Source: an uncultured Bacteriovoracaceae bacterium
GTDB lineage: Bacteria; Bdellovibrionota; Bacteriovoracia; Bacteriovoracales; Bacteriovoracaceae
DNA length: 64,000 nt
Direction: 5' to 3'
Assembly: GCA_937923325.1 (NCBI GenBank)
Contig: CAKZUQ010000003.1
Location: 1-64,000, forward strand
Position 1 is the first letter of the stretch; every line of letters begins with the position of its first letter. The notes under the pieces are model-generated. The model worked only from the letters and a program-made list of their open reading frames with translations, had not been told where the DNA came from and ran no database searches. Shown here piece after piece: positions 9,720 to 17,688 of the stretch. The position numbers and the translations under genes were made by a program.

Positions 9720-10798
9720 ATACTTAAATACTTTTCATTTGAGATTTTTATTACAAAATTTCGAGTAAACTTAATCTTAAGTTTTTTATAAATTTCAACT
9801 CCAGTAATACCCTTAAATGATGTATTCAGAAGTTTCATATAGTTTGTAGTCCCAACCTCATTTTGAGATTTCAGAATATAGTTAACGAGATCAAAAGAAC
9901 TAGCACTGATGACCATCGGAGAAACTTTAAATCTCTTTTTATATCTTACTTTGAATAACCTAAACTCTCTATTGCTATCACACAAGCAACCATGACGACT
10001 AAAGTAGGCGTCTACGTTCTTATCTTCTAAATATTTCAAATATGCTGGTAATGCTGATGAACCGAAGTACTTTGTACCAAGTATTAATATTTTTTTATTT
10101 TTCTTTTTCACTATTGATGTAACTTTGGCTGCTAATGACGATCTTGTTAATAAAATTAATGTATCGACACTTTCAGATAACAAATATTTATTTAGTATTT
10201 CAAATTGTGGTTCGCCCTCAAGAATATCTATATTCTTAAATTTTATCCCTTTAGTTTTTAAATTTCTGACATATTCATTTCGATATAATGTCATTGAACC
10301 TCTGTCAACAGCGGTCACAATCAAGACATTACGAATTCTTTTATGTTCTTTTTTTAACTTGAAAAACAAAGGTTTAAGTAAATAGTCTGGTTTAGGCTGA
10401 AGAGTATGGATATATGGATTACTATTTATAATTTCAGACTGATCCCCGTAAATACTAAATATTGGAATTTTACCCTTCTTAGCTTCTTCAGAAATTGTTA
10501 TTAAATCATTTCCAGTGCTAAACCCAAGAATATAATCACATTTCTCTTTTCTCATATTTCTATAGCTTTCTAAGGCTGCTAATGGAGTTTTATCATAATA
10601 GAATTTTTTGATTTCAAAATCAACAGATTCATCTTCAGACAAAGCCATCTCTGCTCCATTTACAAATGCTTCACCGTACTTAGGGAACATTTTCACAGTT
10701 GTTCCAGTTAAACAAATTGATTTCGCAGATAAATCCTGATGAAAAAAAATGAATCCACAAATAAATAAAATAATCTTTGTTGATCTATACATATTCAC
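9716..10798 (-). CDS. Periplasmic ligand-binding protein of the ABC substrate-binding type
   Basis: The protein has 360 residues with a signal peptide that likely ends at LSA/KS near residue 26. The rest reads as a type-1 periplasmic binding fold of the branched-chain amino acid/Peripla_BP_6 kind, with alternating strands and helices and the early GEAFVNGAEMALSE segment. No ABC permease or ATPase lies beside it. Instead its stop overlaps the start of the hybrid histidine kinase gene (ATGA), so it probably serves as a ligand sensor that reports to the kinase, as binding proteins do for LuxQ- or TorS-like kinases. The ligand is not predictable; amino acids or small organic molecules are usual for this fold. 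Confidence 0.85.
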   Translation of the reverse strand: MNMYRSTKIILFICGFIFFHQDLSAKSICLTGTTVKMFPKYGEAFVNGAEMALSEDESVDFEIKKFYYDKTPLAALESYRNMRKEKCDYILGFSTGNDLITISEEAKKGKIPIFSIYGDQSEIINSNPYIHTLQPKPDYLLKPLFFKLKKEHKRIRNVLIVTAVDRGSMTLYRNEYVRNLKTKGIKFKNIDILEGEPQFEILNKYLLSESVDTLILLTRSSLAAKVTSIVKKKNKKILILGTKYFGSSALPAYLKYLEDKNVDAYFSRHGCLCDSNREFRLFKVRYKKRFKVSPMVISASSFDLVNYILKSQNEVGTTNYMKLLNTSFKGITGVEIYKKLKIKFTRNFVIKISNEKYLSI

Positions 10799-10812
10799 CT
10801 CAAATTAAGAAA

Positions 10813-11547
10813 TTAAGAACATGGAGTCCAACCACCGTCAATTGCGATAGATTGACCATTTATATAAGATGCTGAATACGACGATAAAAATTTCGCCAAC
10901 GCCCCTAACTCAGAGGGCTTTCCAAATCGATCTGCAGGTATTTCCGAAATTAGTTTAGCCTCAACTTCCTTAGTGGTGACACCTTTCATGCTTGCGACAG
11001 AATCAATAACGTTACCAAGCCTTTGTGTTTTGGTGTAACCCGGTAATATATTATTAACGGTTATCCCCTTACCTCCGAGTTCTTTTGAAATCGTTTTTGA
11101 CCAATTTAGCATTGCTCCTCGAATCGTATTAGAAACAATCATACCAGGAAGAGGTATCACAGCAGTGACCGAAACAATATTTATTATCCTTCCAAACTTT
11201 TGTTCAACCATATTTTTAGTTACAGCTTGTGTGACCAAATGAGATGTAATTAAGTGTGACTGCAGTTCACTCATAAACTCAGTTGCAGAGACATCAGAAA
11301 ATCCTTTTGAAGCCGGACCACCAGAGTTATTTATTAAAATATCAATTTTCTTTTTAGTAATTGACGCTACTAAAGCCTCCACATCTTTAATTACTTTAAA
11401 ATCTGTAGAAATAAAACTGACTCGCTTCTTTAATTCAGATGATATACTTCTTGATGCAACAATAACATTATAGCTGTCATCTTTTAAGAACTCATCAACA
11501 CATGCCTTTCCGAGACCTTTAGACCCGCCCAAAATCAAAACATTCAT
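10813..11547 (-). CDS. SDR-family protein with altered catalytic residues
   Basis: This is a Rossmann-fold short-chain dehydrogenase/reductase of 244 residues, related to FabG-like reductases. The dinucleotide-binding motif GGSKGLG is at residues 7-13 and NNSGG at 73-77. The catalytic Ser126 is present, but the expected Tyr (+13) and Lys (+17) are Ser139 and Arg143 in MIVSNTIRGA. This matches my memory of a beta-ketoacyl-reductase-like SDR subgroup that lacks the usual tetrad, so it is probably a family trait and not a mutation. The gene starts within the stop of the HExxH protein gene (TAATG), so both are translated together. The substrate is unknown. Confidence 0.9.
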   Translation of the reverse strand: MNVLILGGSKGLGKACVDEFLKDDSYNVIVASRSISSELKKRVSFISTDFKVIKDVEALVASITKKKIDILINNSGGPASKGFSDVSATEFMSELQSHLITSHLVTQAVTKNMVEQKFGRIINIVSVTAVIPLPGMIVSNTIRGAMLNWSKTISKELGGKGITVNNILPGYTKTQRLGNVIDSVASMKGVTTKEVEAKLISEIPADRFGKPSELGALAKFLSSYSASYINGQSIAIDGGWTPCS

Positions 11548-12521
11548 TAAACATACCTCTTCAAACTAAACAGTTCTTCATTTTTATTATTTATTCTATT
11601 ATAAAACTCTCTGATATTTTCTTTTAACATTAATCTATTTTTAACTTTGCATTCAGATAGAAAAGATTTTTTTTCAATTTCCTGTATTGTTTCAGACAAA
11701 TCTTCAAGTGATGCCTTGATACTCTCAATCACATTATTTCTCTTCAAAAAAGAAAACAATATAATTGATGAAATTGAATCAAATGAATCACTTTCTCTAG
11801 TAAGTGGATAGCAATACATTCTTTCAGCTAAAATATATAAGAATGTAATATGATTTTCTTCACAATGATTATTCTCAAGACAATATAACATTGACAAGAC
11901 ATCTACCCGCAACTCTTCTAATGCAGCAGAAAATGAAGTAGATTTTTCATATAAATATTCAGGGATTGGATAGCAACCTTTACGATGAAAATGTTCATGT
12001 AAAGTCACCCAATTAGCAACTATCCCACTCTTGCACCCTTCATATTCAACAAGATCTCTAAAGATTTCACTATGATAACAATGAGGTAATACCTTTTTAG
12101 TAAATTTATTATGTCGTTCAATGAATCTGTTTAAAAAATAAAATACAGAATCATCTCCGGATACCTTGTTACCTTTAAATGACTCTGGAAACAATGCAAC
12201 AATTGACTTGTCATCAAACCCTCTTGAGTGAGAGCCAAGAAGAACTGTTTTAATATTTTTTTGTTTAGGAATACTTGTAATCGTTGGTTCAATACTTTCG
12301 TACTTAAAAACATCCGCCCCCAATGTTTTACTGTAAGGAACATCAAAAAAACCCAAGACAATACCAGATTTATCATCATTGATTTGTTTAAAGATATCAG
12401 AGTAATTACTTTCATAAAAAGCATTCAAGAATTTCAATTTTTGTGTCGGATTAATCTCTTCAATTAAAGATTTACGTACATCAAAAAAAATATTTTCAAA
12501 ACTAGCAAGAGTATGATTCAT
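11547..12521 (-). CDS. Putative zinc-dependent protein with HExxH motif
   Basis: This is a cytoplasmic-looking protein of 324 residues without a signal peptide. It carries HEHFH at residues 175-179, fitting an HExxH zinc site, and 20 or so residues later LEELRVD (Glu202, Glu203, Asp206), which could give the third ligand, as in M49-like peptidases with their EECRA motif. It may belong to a DUF family that travels with SDR genes, but I cannot name it with confidence. It forms a TAATG-coupled pair with the downstream SDR gene. Peptidase, hydrolase or non-catalytic metal-binding roles all remain open. Confidence 0.75.
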   Translation of the reverse strand: MNHTLASFENIFFDVRKSLIEEINPTQKLKFLNAFYESNYSDIFKQINDDKSGIVLGFFDVPYSKTLGADVFKYESIEPTITSIPKQKNIKTVLLGSHSRGFDDKSIVALFPESFKGNKVSGDDSVFYFLNRFIERHNKFTKKVLPHCYHSEIFRDLVEYEGCKSGIVANWVTLHEHFHRKGCYPIPEYLYEKSTSFSAALEELRVDVLSMLYCLENNHCEENHITFLYILAERMYCYPLTRESDSFDSISSIILFSFLKRNNVIESIKASLEDLSETIQEIEKKSFLSECKVKNRLMLKENIREFYNRINNKNEELFSLKRYV

Positions 12522-12639
12522 ATAAATTAAGAATGCAACTATTGCGCCAAGATCTACTCAACGGCTAATAAGTTTCGACCTTGATTTTGTCTATTTTTTC
12601 AACAAAGCACTAATAAACAGACAGAAGCGTAAGCATCGA

Positions 12640-13440
12640 TTAACTGATTATGTCAGTAACATAACTCACAAATTCCTCAACTTCCTCAATATGTGGATAA
12701 TGAGCTGAACCATAAAACAACTTAGACCGAGTACCTGCTGATGCAGCTCCACCCATAAGTTCATCAAAGAGTCCTATCGCATGATAAATATCTTCTTTAA
12801 GTAATATGTATCTATTTTTTTCAGGGTTTGAATGAATACTCTCTCTAACCCTAAAGAAGGTATCTTGATTGTTAGGGTAGTTCTTCATATGTTCATTATA
12901 TGTGGCCATAGCTTTTAAGTTGCACCAATACCTATTGTACTTAGTTTTATAGTTACTATTCTCCGATCTTATTTTTTCTGTCAGTTCCCATGAAGCTTCT
13001 CCATACTGCTTAATTTTGTTTAAATAGTATTCATAACGCTTTTCATCCTTTAAAGACTGAAGTTCAAAAATCAAATTATTCATAGTAGGTACTGTTAAAT
13101 TCAAGGAAATTCCACAAAGAAGTATTTTTTTGGAGTATGAATAATTCTCTTTATAATCGTATACTAAAATAGCTCCATAGCTATGCCCAATTATAAGATC
13201 AAACTTATTGGCCTGAACAATCTCATTTAGATCCTCTAAATTCTGTTTATGATTTTTGGGACCAGTTTTAGTTTTCCCACAACCATTTTGATTATAAAAA
13301 AACATATTAAATGGCAGATCTATTTTTTTATAAAATTCATAAGTTCCATGATAACTTCCACCAGGTCCTCCATGAATAAAAAGGATATTTTTTGTTTTCC
13401 CTAACTCAATTTTCTGTAATTCAATCAATTCAAACCTCAA
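12640..13440 (-). CDS. Alpha/beta hydrolase, proline iminopeptidase-like
   Basis: The 266-residue protein has the S33 peptidase/alpha-beta hydrolase hallmarks: the oxyanion motif HGGPG at residues 23-27, the nucleophile elbow GHSYG with Ser87, and a C-terminal His in GSAHYPHIEE. A lid-like helical insert lies between residues 120 and 200. HGGPG is typical of proline iminopeptidases, which release N-terminal residues from peptides; other hydrolases of the family share it, so the exact substrate is uncertain. There is no signal peptide, so it should act in the cytoplasm. The gene stands alone, 118 bases from the next minus-strand gene and divergent from the plus-strand secreted pair. Confidence 0.85.
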   Translation of the reverse strand: MRFELIELQKIELGKTKNILFIHGGPGGSYHGTYEFYKKIDLPFNMFFYNQNGCGKTKTGPKNHKQNLEDLNEIVQANKFDLIIGHSYGAILVYDYKENYSYSKKILLCGISLNLTVPTMNNLIFELQSLKDEKRYEYYLNKIKQYGEASWELTEKIRSENSNYKTKYNRYWCNLKAMATYNEHMKNYPNNQDTFFRVRESIHSNPEKNRYILLKEDIYHAIGLFDELMGGAASAGTRSKLFYGSAHYPHIEEVEEFVSYVTDIIS

Positions 13441-13600
13441 GTGCCATGCTAGTTAATTAATACTCAATTACCTGAGTACTAAAATCTAACATTATATTCT
13501 AACTTTTATCATTATCGGAATGAACACCAATAACTTAATGATTTAAGAAATTCTAAATAAAACCGATATAGATATTAAGTATAGGATTATAGGAAATCAT

Positions 13601-14221
13601 ATGAAATTTTGGATTTTATTTACATTAATATGTACTGCAAATATATCTATAGCAGCTACTTGTAGTGCTACTGAGAACTCTAGTACAAATTCACTTAGCA
13701 ACCTTATTGCTTTTGCAAATGATAGTTTAGCTGCTACAGATGAATTAGACACTACTTTCAAATTATCTGACATAGATATCAAAAGGATTTGCTTTAAAAC
13801 AGACCTAGCTAAAAACGCTGAAAAAAACCCTTACGAAGTCTTTAAAGTAGAACTAGAAAAAGCACTAAAAAAGAGACAAGTAACATTTAACAATATTGAA
13901 GTCTATATATCTAAAAATCTAAGCAAGATACAATGCTCTACGAGAGATACTATAAAAGTTCGTAACTCAAGTTCAATATTTAAACATGCAATCAATTCAA
14001 AAAATTATGCTTTAGTTGAAGAAGCTATTCTTATAAGAGTTAATGGCAAGACTGTATGTAATCCAAATATTGATTTCATGCAATCTGAGTTGATTGATGG
14101 AAAAAAAGAAACCTTAATAAATTTTATAGATAATGTTCTAAGTGATAATGAACTAAATGGAATATATCACTTTGAATCGATAGAGAATATTCGTTCAATG
14201 ATTTATAGTTGTAACAATTGA
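13601..14221 (+). CDS. Secreted protein of unknown function, 206 residues
   Basis: A signal peptide (MKFWILFTLICTANISIAA) is followed by a Cys-containing mature part. The start is preceded by AGGAAA at a good distance. I do not recognise a family. The segment SIFKHAINSKNYALVEEAI with a later ETLINFIDN loosely recalls degenerate ankyrin repeats, but this is weak. Its stop codon overlaps the TTG start of the next secreted protein (TTGA), so the two are made together and may act together in the periplasm or outside the cell. Confidence 0.75.
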   Translation: MKFWILFTLICTANISIAATCSATENSSTNSLSNLIAFANDSLAATDELDTTFKLSDIDIKRICFKTDLAKNAEKNPYEVFKVELEKALKKRQVTFNNIEVYISKNLSKIQCSTRDTIKVRNSSSIFKHAINSKNYALVEEAILIRVNGKTVCNPNIDFMQSELIDGKKETLINFIDNVLSDNELNGIYHFESIENIRSMIYSCNN

Positions 14222-16860
14222 AGTTAATTTCACTTATCCTATTTACAAGTACACTCTACGCTGAATGCTACAATCCAGTTTTAAAGAAATATTTTTCTAA
14301 TTCTATAGTTTCAGAACTAGCTCAGTGTAATGTTTCAACAATAAAAGATTCAAATTTATCGTCATTTTGTGACTGTCAAAAAAAAATAAAATCACCTAAA
14401 AGCTCTACTAAAGAAATCATTTCTTCACATAATAAAATTCTAGCAAATGCATTTGAGTCTAGATTTAACATAGCAATTGCTTCTATTGCAAATGACTTAG
14501 ATACAATTGAAGCCTTCAATATAAATTCCTCTGAAAAGAAAGCTTTAGCTGAAAGTTGTAATATCGAAAAACAACTTCAAAAAAGTGGTCCCAACGGAGA
14601 AATGTTAGAGAAGTGTTACAAGAATGAGAATACTTTTTCTTCCTTATTTGGTGGAGTTGAATCATTCTCAGGGAAGACGATAGCTCGCTTCGATAATATT
14701 TTCAAAATTAGGTCTCAAAAACATCGTAACGTTACAGGGTCTCAAGAAAGTTGCACACCTTTTTCTAGCCCCAAGCCTTTTGTCGATCGATGTGAATCGA
14801 AATATGAAGCTAGTTGTGAAATCCCAGACAAACTTACTAATGAGGTTCACAATAGAAAGCTACTCAAAGACTTAAAAAGCTTGATTAAATTTGCCAGAAA
14901 AACAGGAACAACAGTGTTTGACAAGAGCATGACACTTGCCGATCAGCTAACTGACACAATATTTTCACATGAAAAAAACCTAGATGCGAGAATATCTAAA
15001 CTTGAGGAGCTTAACAAAGACCCTATTTTTGGAAAGATTCTTAATTCCAAAGACACAATACCTCTACTAAACTCAACATCCGAAAAAGATGATGAATTAT
15101 CATTGTTTCATTTTCAATCCTCACTAAAAAATAGCAATATCGAAAATATTAAAAAAAAGTGTAACACTTCATTTAAGGAAGCTATTGCATTTCTTTGTAA
15201 AGAGGTTCCCTCTTCAAAGACATCTAATTTAAACTTACCCATACCAGAACTTCGACATGAACTTTCTAATATAAAGAATAGTAGTTACTCTTTTTTAGCA
15301 TCAAAGTATTATTGTAAAAGACAAGATAAAAACGATCAGAATGTTAATCCTTTTAAAAGTCTAGAGGACGTTTTACACCCACAAGATCGCGTATCGAGGT
15401 CACCTGAAGAGCTTGCTGGTAACACATACTCAAATCAAACGAAAAAATCTAGAGATTACCTTTGTTCTAATTTTTATGGACGAGTTAATAAAAAAGCGAA
15501 GAAACTTGGACTAAAGCAAGAGAACCTTACTGATCCAGATGATCAATTTAAACTTTATAGCTTCCAGTTAAAAGAATATAGTAAAATTTTAGAGGAACAA
15601 TGCCCTAATGGTAAGTTTTCTGAGAAGTGTTCTTATCTTGTTGAATTAGTGAGTATAACAGAGAAAAATCGTGAAATAGCTATAAATAACCAAAAAACAA
15701 AGGCTAAAGATATTCAAGAAGCAAAAGATAAAGGTATCAAATATGTAAACAAAGGTTATCTTGTAGAAAATACAAGTTTAGCAGAATCTATTTTAACTAG
15801 AAAATTGACTACTCCAACTAAAAAGAAAAGTAGCGAGAAGAAATCTGAAGAAACTAAGTCTAATGAAAAAGACGAAGATCAAACTTCTAAAGAAGTAAAA
15901 CAAAGCCCTAAGGTAACTTTCAGTTCTAGCTCAAGTAGCTCTATTAATAACTCTATAGAACCAATTCAAAATACAACTTTAGCATTTAGTAGTTCTCCTA
16001 CAAACCAAGTTGAGACTTCCTCAAGTAATTTAATTCTTAATTCATCAAATAGTCCAAGTCAAAAATACTGGGAAGAGAGATCTAAAAGAATAGATGAAGA
16101 CATTAAAAAAGCTCAAGAATATTTAAATAATTTAACTGAACCTGAAAAGAAGGCAAGAGAAGAACGTATCAAAGAAGCTAAGTTTGATCAGGCTACTAGA
16201 ACTTTAACTAAGGCGTTAAAACCGACTGACTATATTCAGGAACAAAGACACATCAATCAACATACCCTTCAAGATGAGGGTCGAATTCCTACGTCTACAA
16301 AAATTAAAAACCCTACAACTCATGACTTAAGAAAGCTAGAAAACAAAATTTTGAATGAGACTATTAATAGTGGGGTTATCAATACAAATGATAGAGTTGA
16401 ACTCAGTAAATTTGAACCGACTCAGTCTGGACTTATTAACAAACACAAACTTGTAGATAAAGACGGAAATGTATTATCAATAACAGAAGTAAAAATAAAA
16501 GGATCAATTGAAGAAGACTTTACTAAAGTTTTAGAAAAAGATGATGAGAAAAATCTTACAAAAGATAGAAAGATGATTTTAGCTAACCCTTCTCAAGATT
16601 CTCATTTTAAGAACTTGGCTAAGGCTCTATCTAAAAAAGAAACTTTCCTAATATCTAGATATGACAATGAAGATATTAAATTAATTGTAAAATATAATCA
16701 CAAACAAAAGAAATATTCAGTTGAACCATATGCAGACAGAGAAAGACTAAAAATCTATGAACAAGATTACTTAGAGTTTCAAAAGAATATATCAAACGCT
16801 ATATCTGACAAAACTTTTAATACTCTTATGAAGAAATACAAAACGAAAGAGCTTGAATAA
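14218..16860 (+). CDS. Large secreted Cys- and Ser-rich protein, unknown
   Basis: This 880-residue protein starts with TTG at 14218, overlapping the previous stop by 4 bases, which implies translational coupling. The signal peptide is MKLISLILFTSTLYA. The N-terminal half has many cysteines and likely disulphides. Residues about 535-610 are low complexity, first Lys/Glu-rich and then with runs of serine, and look disordered. The C-terminal third (after KYWEERSKRIDE near 620) is charged and helical, then more ordered (KLVDKDGNVLSITEVK). I recognise no catalytic motif. It is accessory in character and could be a secreted factor acting with its 206-residue partner. Confidence 0.75.
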   Translation: MKLISLILFTSTLYAECYNPVLKKYFSNSIVSELAQCNVSTIKDSNLSSFCDCQKKIKSPKSSTKEIISSHNKILANAFESRFNIAIASIANDLDTIEAFNINSSEKKALAESCNIEKQLQKSGPNGEMLEKCYKNENTFSSLFGGVESFSGKTIARFDNIFKIRSQKHRNVTGSQESCTPFSSPKPFVDRCESKYEASCEIPDKLTNEVHNRKLLKDLKSLIKFARKTGTTVFDKSMTLADQLTDTIFSHEKNLDARISKLEELNKDPIFGKILNSKDTIPLLNSTSEKDDELSLFHFQSSLKNSNIENIKKKCNTSFKEAIAFLCKEVPSSKTSNLNLPIPELRHELSNIKNSSYSFLASKYYCKRQDKNDQNVNPFKSLEDVLHPQDRVSRSPEELAGNTYSNQTKKSRDYLCSNFYGRVNKKAKKLGLKQENLTDPDDQFKLYSFQLKEYSKILEEQCPNGKFSEKCSYLVELVSITEKNREIAINNQKTKAKDIQEAKDKGIKYVNKGYLVENTSLAESILTRKLTTPTKKKSSEKKSEETKSNEKDEDQTSKEVKQSPKVTFSSSSSSSINNSIEPIQNTTLAFSSSPTNQVETSSSNLILNSSNSPSQKYWEERSKRIDEDIKKAQEYLNNLTEPEKKAREERIKEAKFDQATRTLTKALKPTDYIQEQRHINQHTLQDEGRIPTSTKIKNPTTHDLRKLENKILNETINSGVINTNDRVELSKFEPTQSGLINKHKLVDKDGNVLSITEVKIKGSIEEDFTKVLEKDDEKNLTKDRKMILANPSQDSHFKNLAKALSKKETFLISRYDNEDIKLIVKYNHKQKKYSVEPYADRERLKIYEQDYLEFQKNISNAISDKTFNTLMKKYKTKELE

Positions 16861-16863
16861 ACT

Positions 16864-17688
16864 CTATTTTTTGCGTCCAACGATGTTTTCTATATTTCTT
16901 GCGATTAGATTTACTTTATTTAGCTCATCACCCTTACGTATTTGAAACTTTCTATGTTTTCCACATTTCAAATCTTCAACATATAAGTGAAGACCATGCA
17001 GTGGCCCAAATACTTTTGATGATAAATATAGACCAAATGGAAAGCTGATTAGTATCAAAATAACACTTATCAATATATATAAGGTTAAAAAAGTTGTAGT
17101 GATACCCTTTGAATTTAATATCACAGGCGAGATATAAGTTATCAAAAATGTATAAGATAAAGTGCCTAGTATTAGTGAACTACCAAAAACAAAAAATGAT
17201 ACTTTTCTTGCGTACTTAATCTGCGCTTTTGGCTCAATTAAATTAAACTTCCTCATATCTTGTTTTGAAAATATTACTTGTTTTCCAAAGAACACAACAA
17301 AATTTATACCGATGACACCCACAAATATATAAATATCAGCTGTATTAAATGAGCTTGAAAAAGCAGGAATAAAATCTATTGTAAATCCCTTTACAATTTT
17401 ATCAATTGTATTTGAACAAATACCAGCAATAAAAAAACTTAAAAATGTCTTTAAGTATTTTGCTTCTTTTGATAAAGAAGTTATCAAGGCAACAAAGATT
17501 AAAAATAAAAACGAACTATAAGTACCTAAAAAAATGATCTTTATATGTGAAGGCATGCTCTCAAACATATTCAAGAACATTCCTTTATTTATAATGTACT
17601 GTCCTTTTTGAACAAACACTTTTTTTAAGACCTGATCAAAAGTTATCAGGCCGATTAAAAGTGAAAAGAAGGCAGCAAAAGTTTTCAT
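16864..17688 (-). CDS. Signal peptidase II (LspA) fused to a HAMP-like region
   Basis: Residues 1-135 are a full LspA: DQVLK (Asp18, Lys22) in the first membrane helix, NKGMF at 34-38, NTID with Asp96, VKGFTIDFIP, and FNTAD with Asp118. Asp96 and Asp118 match the catalytic pair that cleaves prolipoproteins within the membrane. LspA is normally about 160 residues; this one has 274. The extra part adds two membrane helices (near 165-190 and 200-222) and a HAMP-like linker (SKVFGPLHGLHLYVEDL, then RKGDE near 251-255). HAMP regions usually pass signals across membranes, so activity might be regulated. The start overlaps the stop of the 701-residue putative lipoprotein gene (TAATG), pointing to a dedicated enzyme-substrate pair. 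It ends 3 bases from the convergent 880-residue gene. Confidence 0.8.
   Translation of the reverse strand: MKTFAAFFSLLIGLITFDQVLKKVFVQKGQYIINKGMFLNMFESMPSHIKIIFLGTYSSFLFLIFVALITSLSKEAKYLKTFLSFFIAGICSNTIDKIVKGFTIDFIPAFSSSFNTADIYIFVGVIGINFVVFFGKQVIFSKQDMRKFNLIEPKAQIKYARKVSFFVFGSSLILGTLSYTFLITYISPVILNSKGITTTFLTLYILISVILILISFPFGLYLSSKVFGPLHGLHLYVEDLKCGKHRKFQIRKGDELNKVNLIARNIENIVGRKK

Noticed and set aside
12131..12467. Frames of 97 and 79 codons over the HExxH gene
   Set aside because: They overlap a longer gene with clear motifs and coupled start/stop, and their own products look random.
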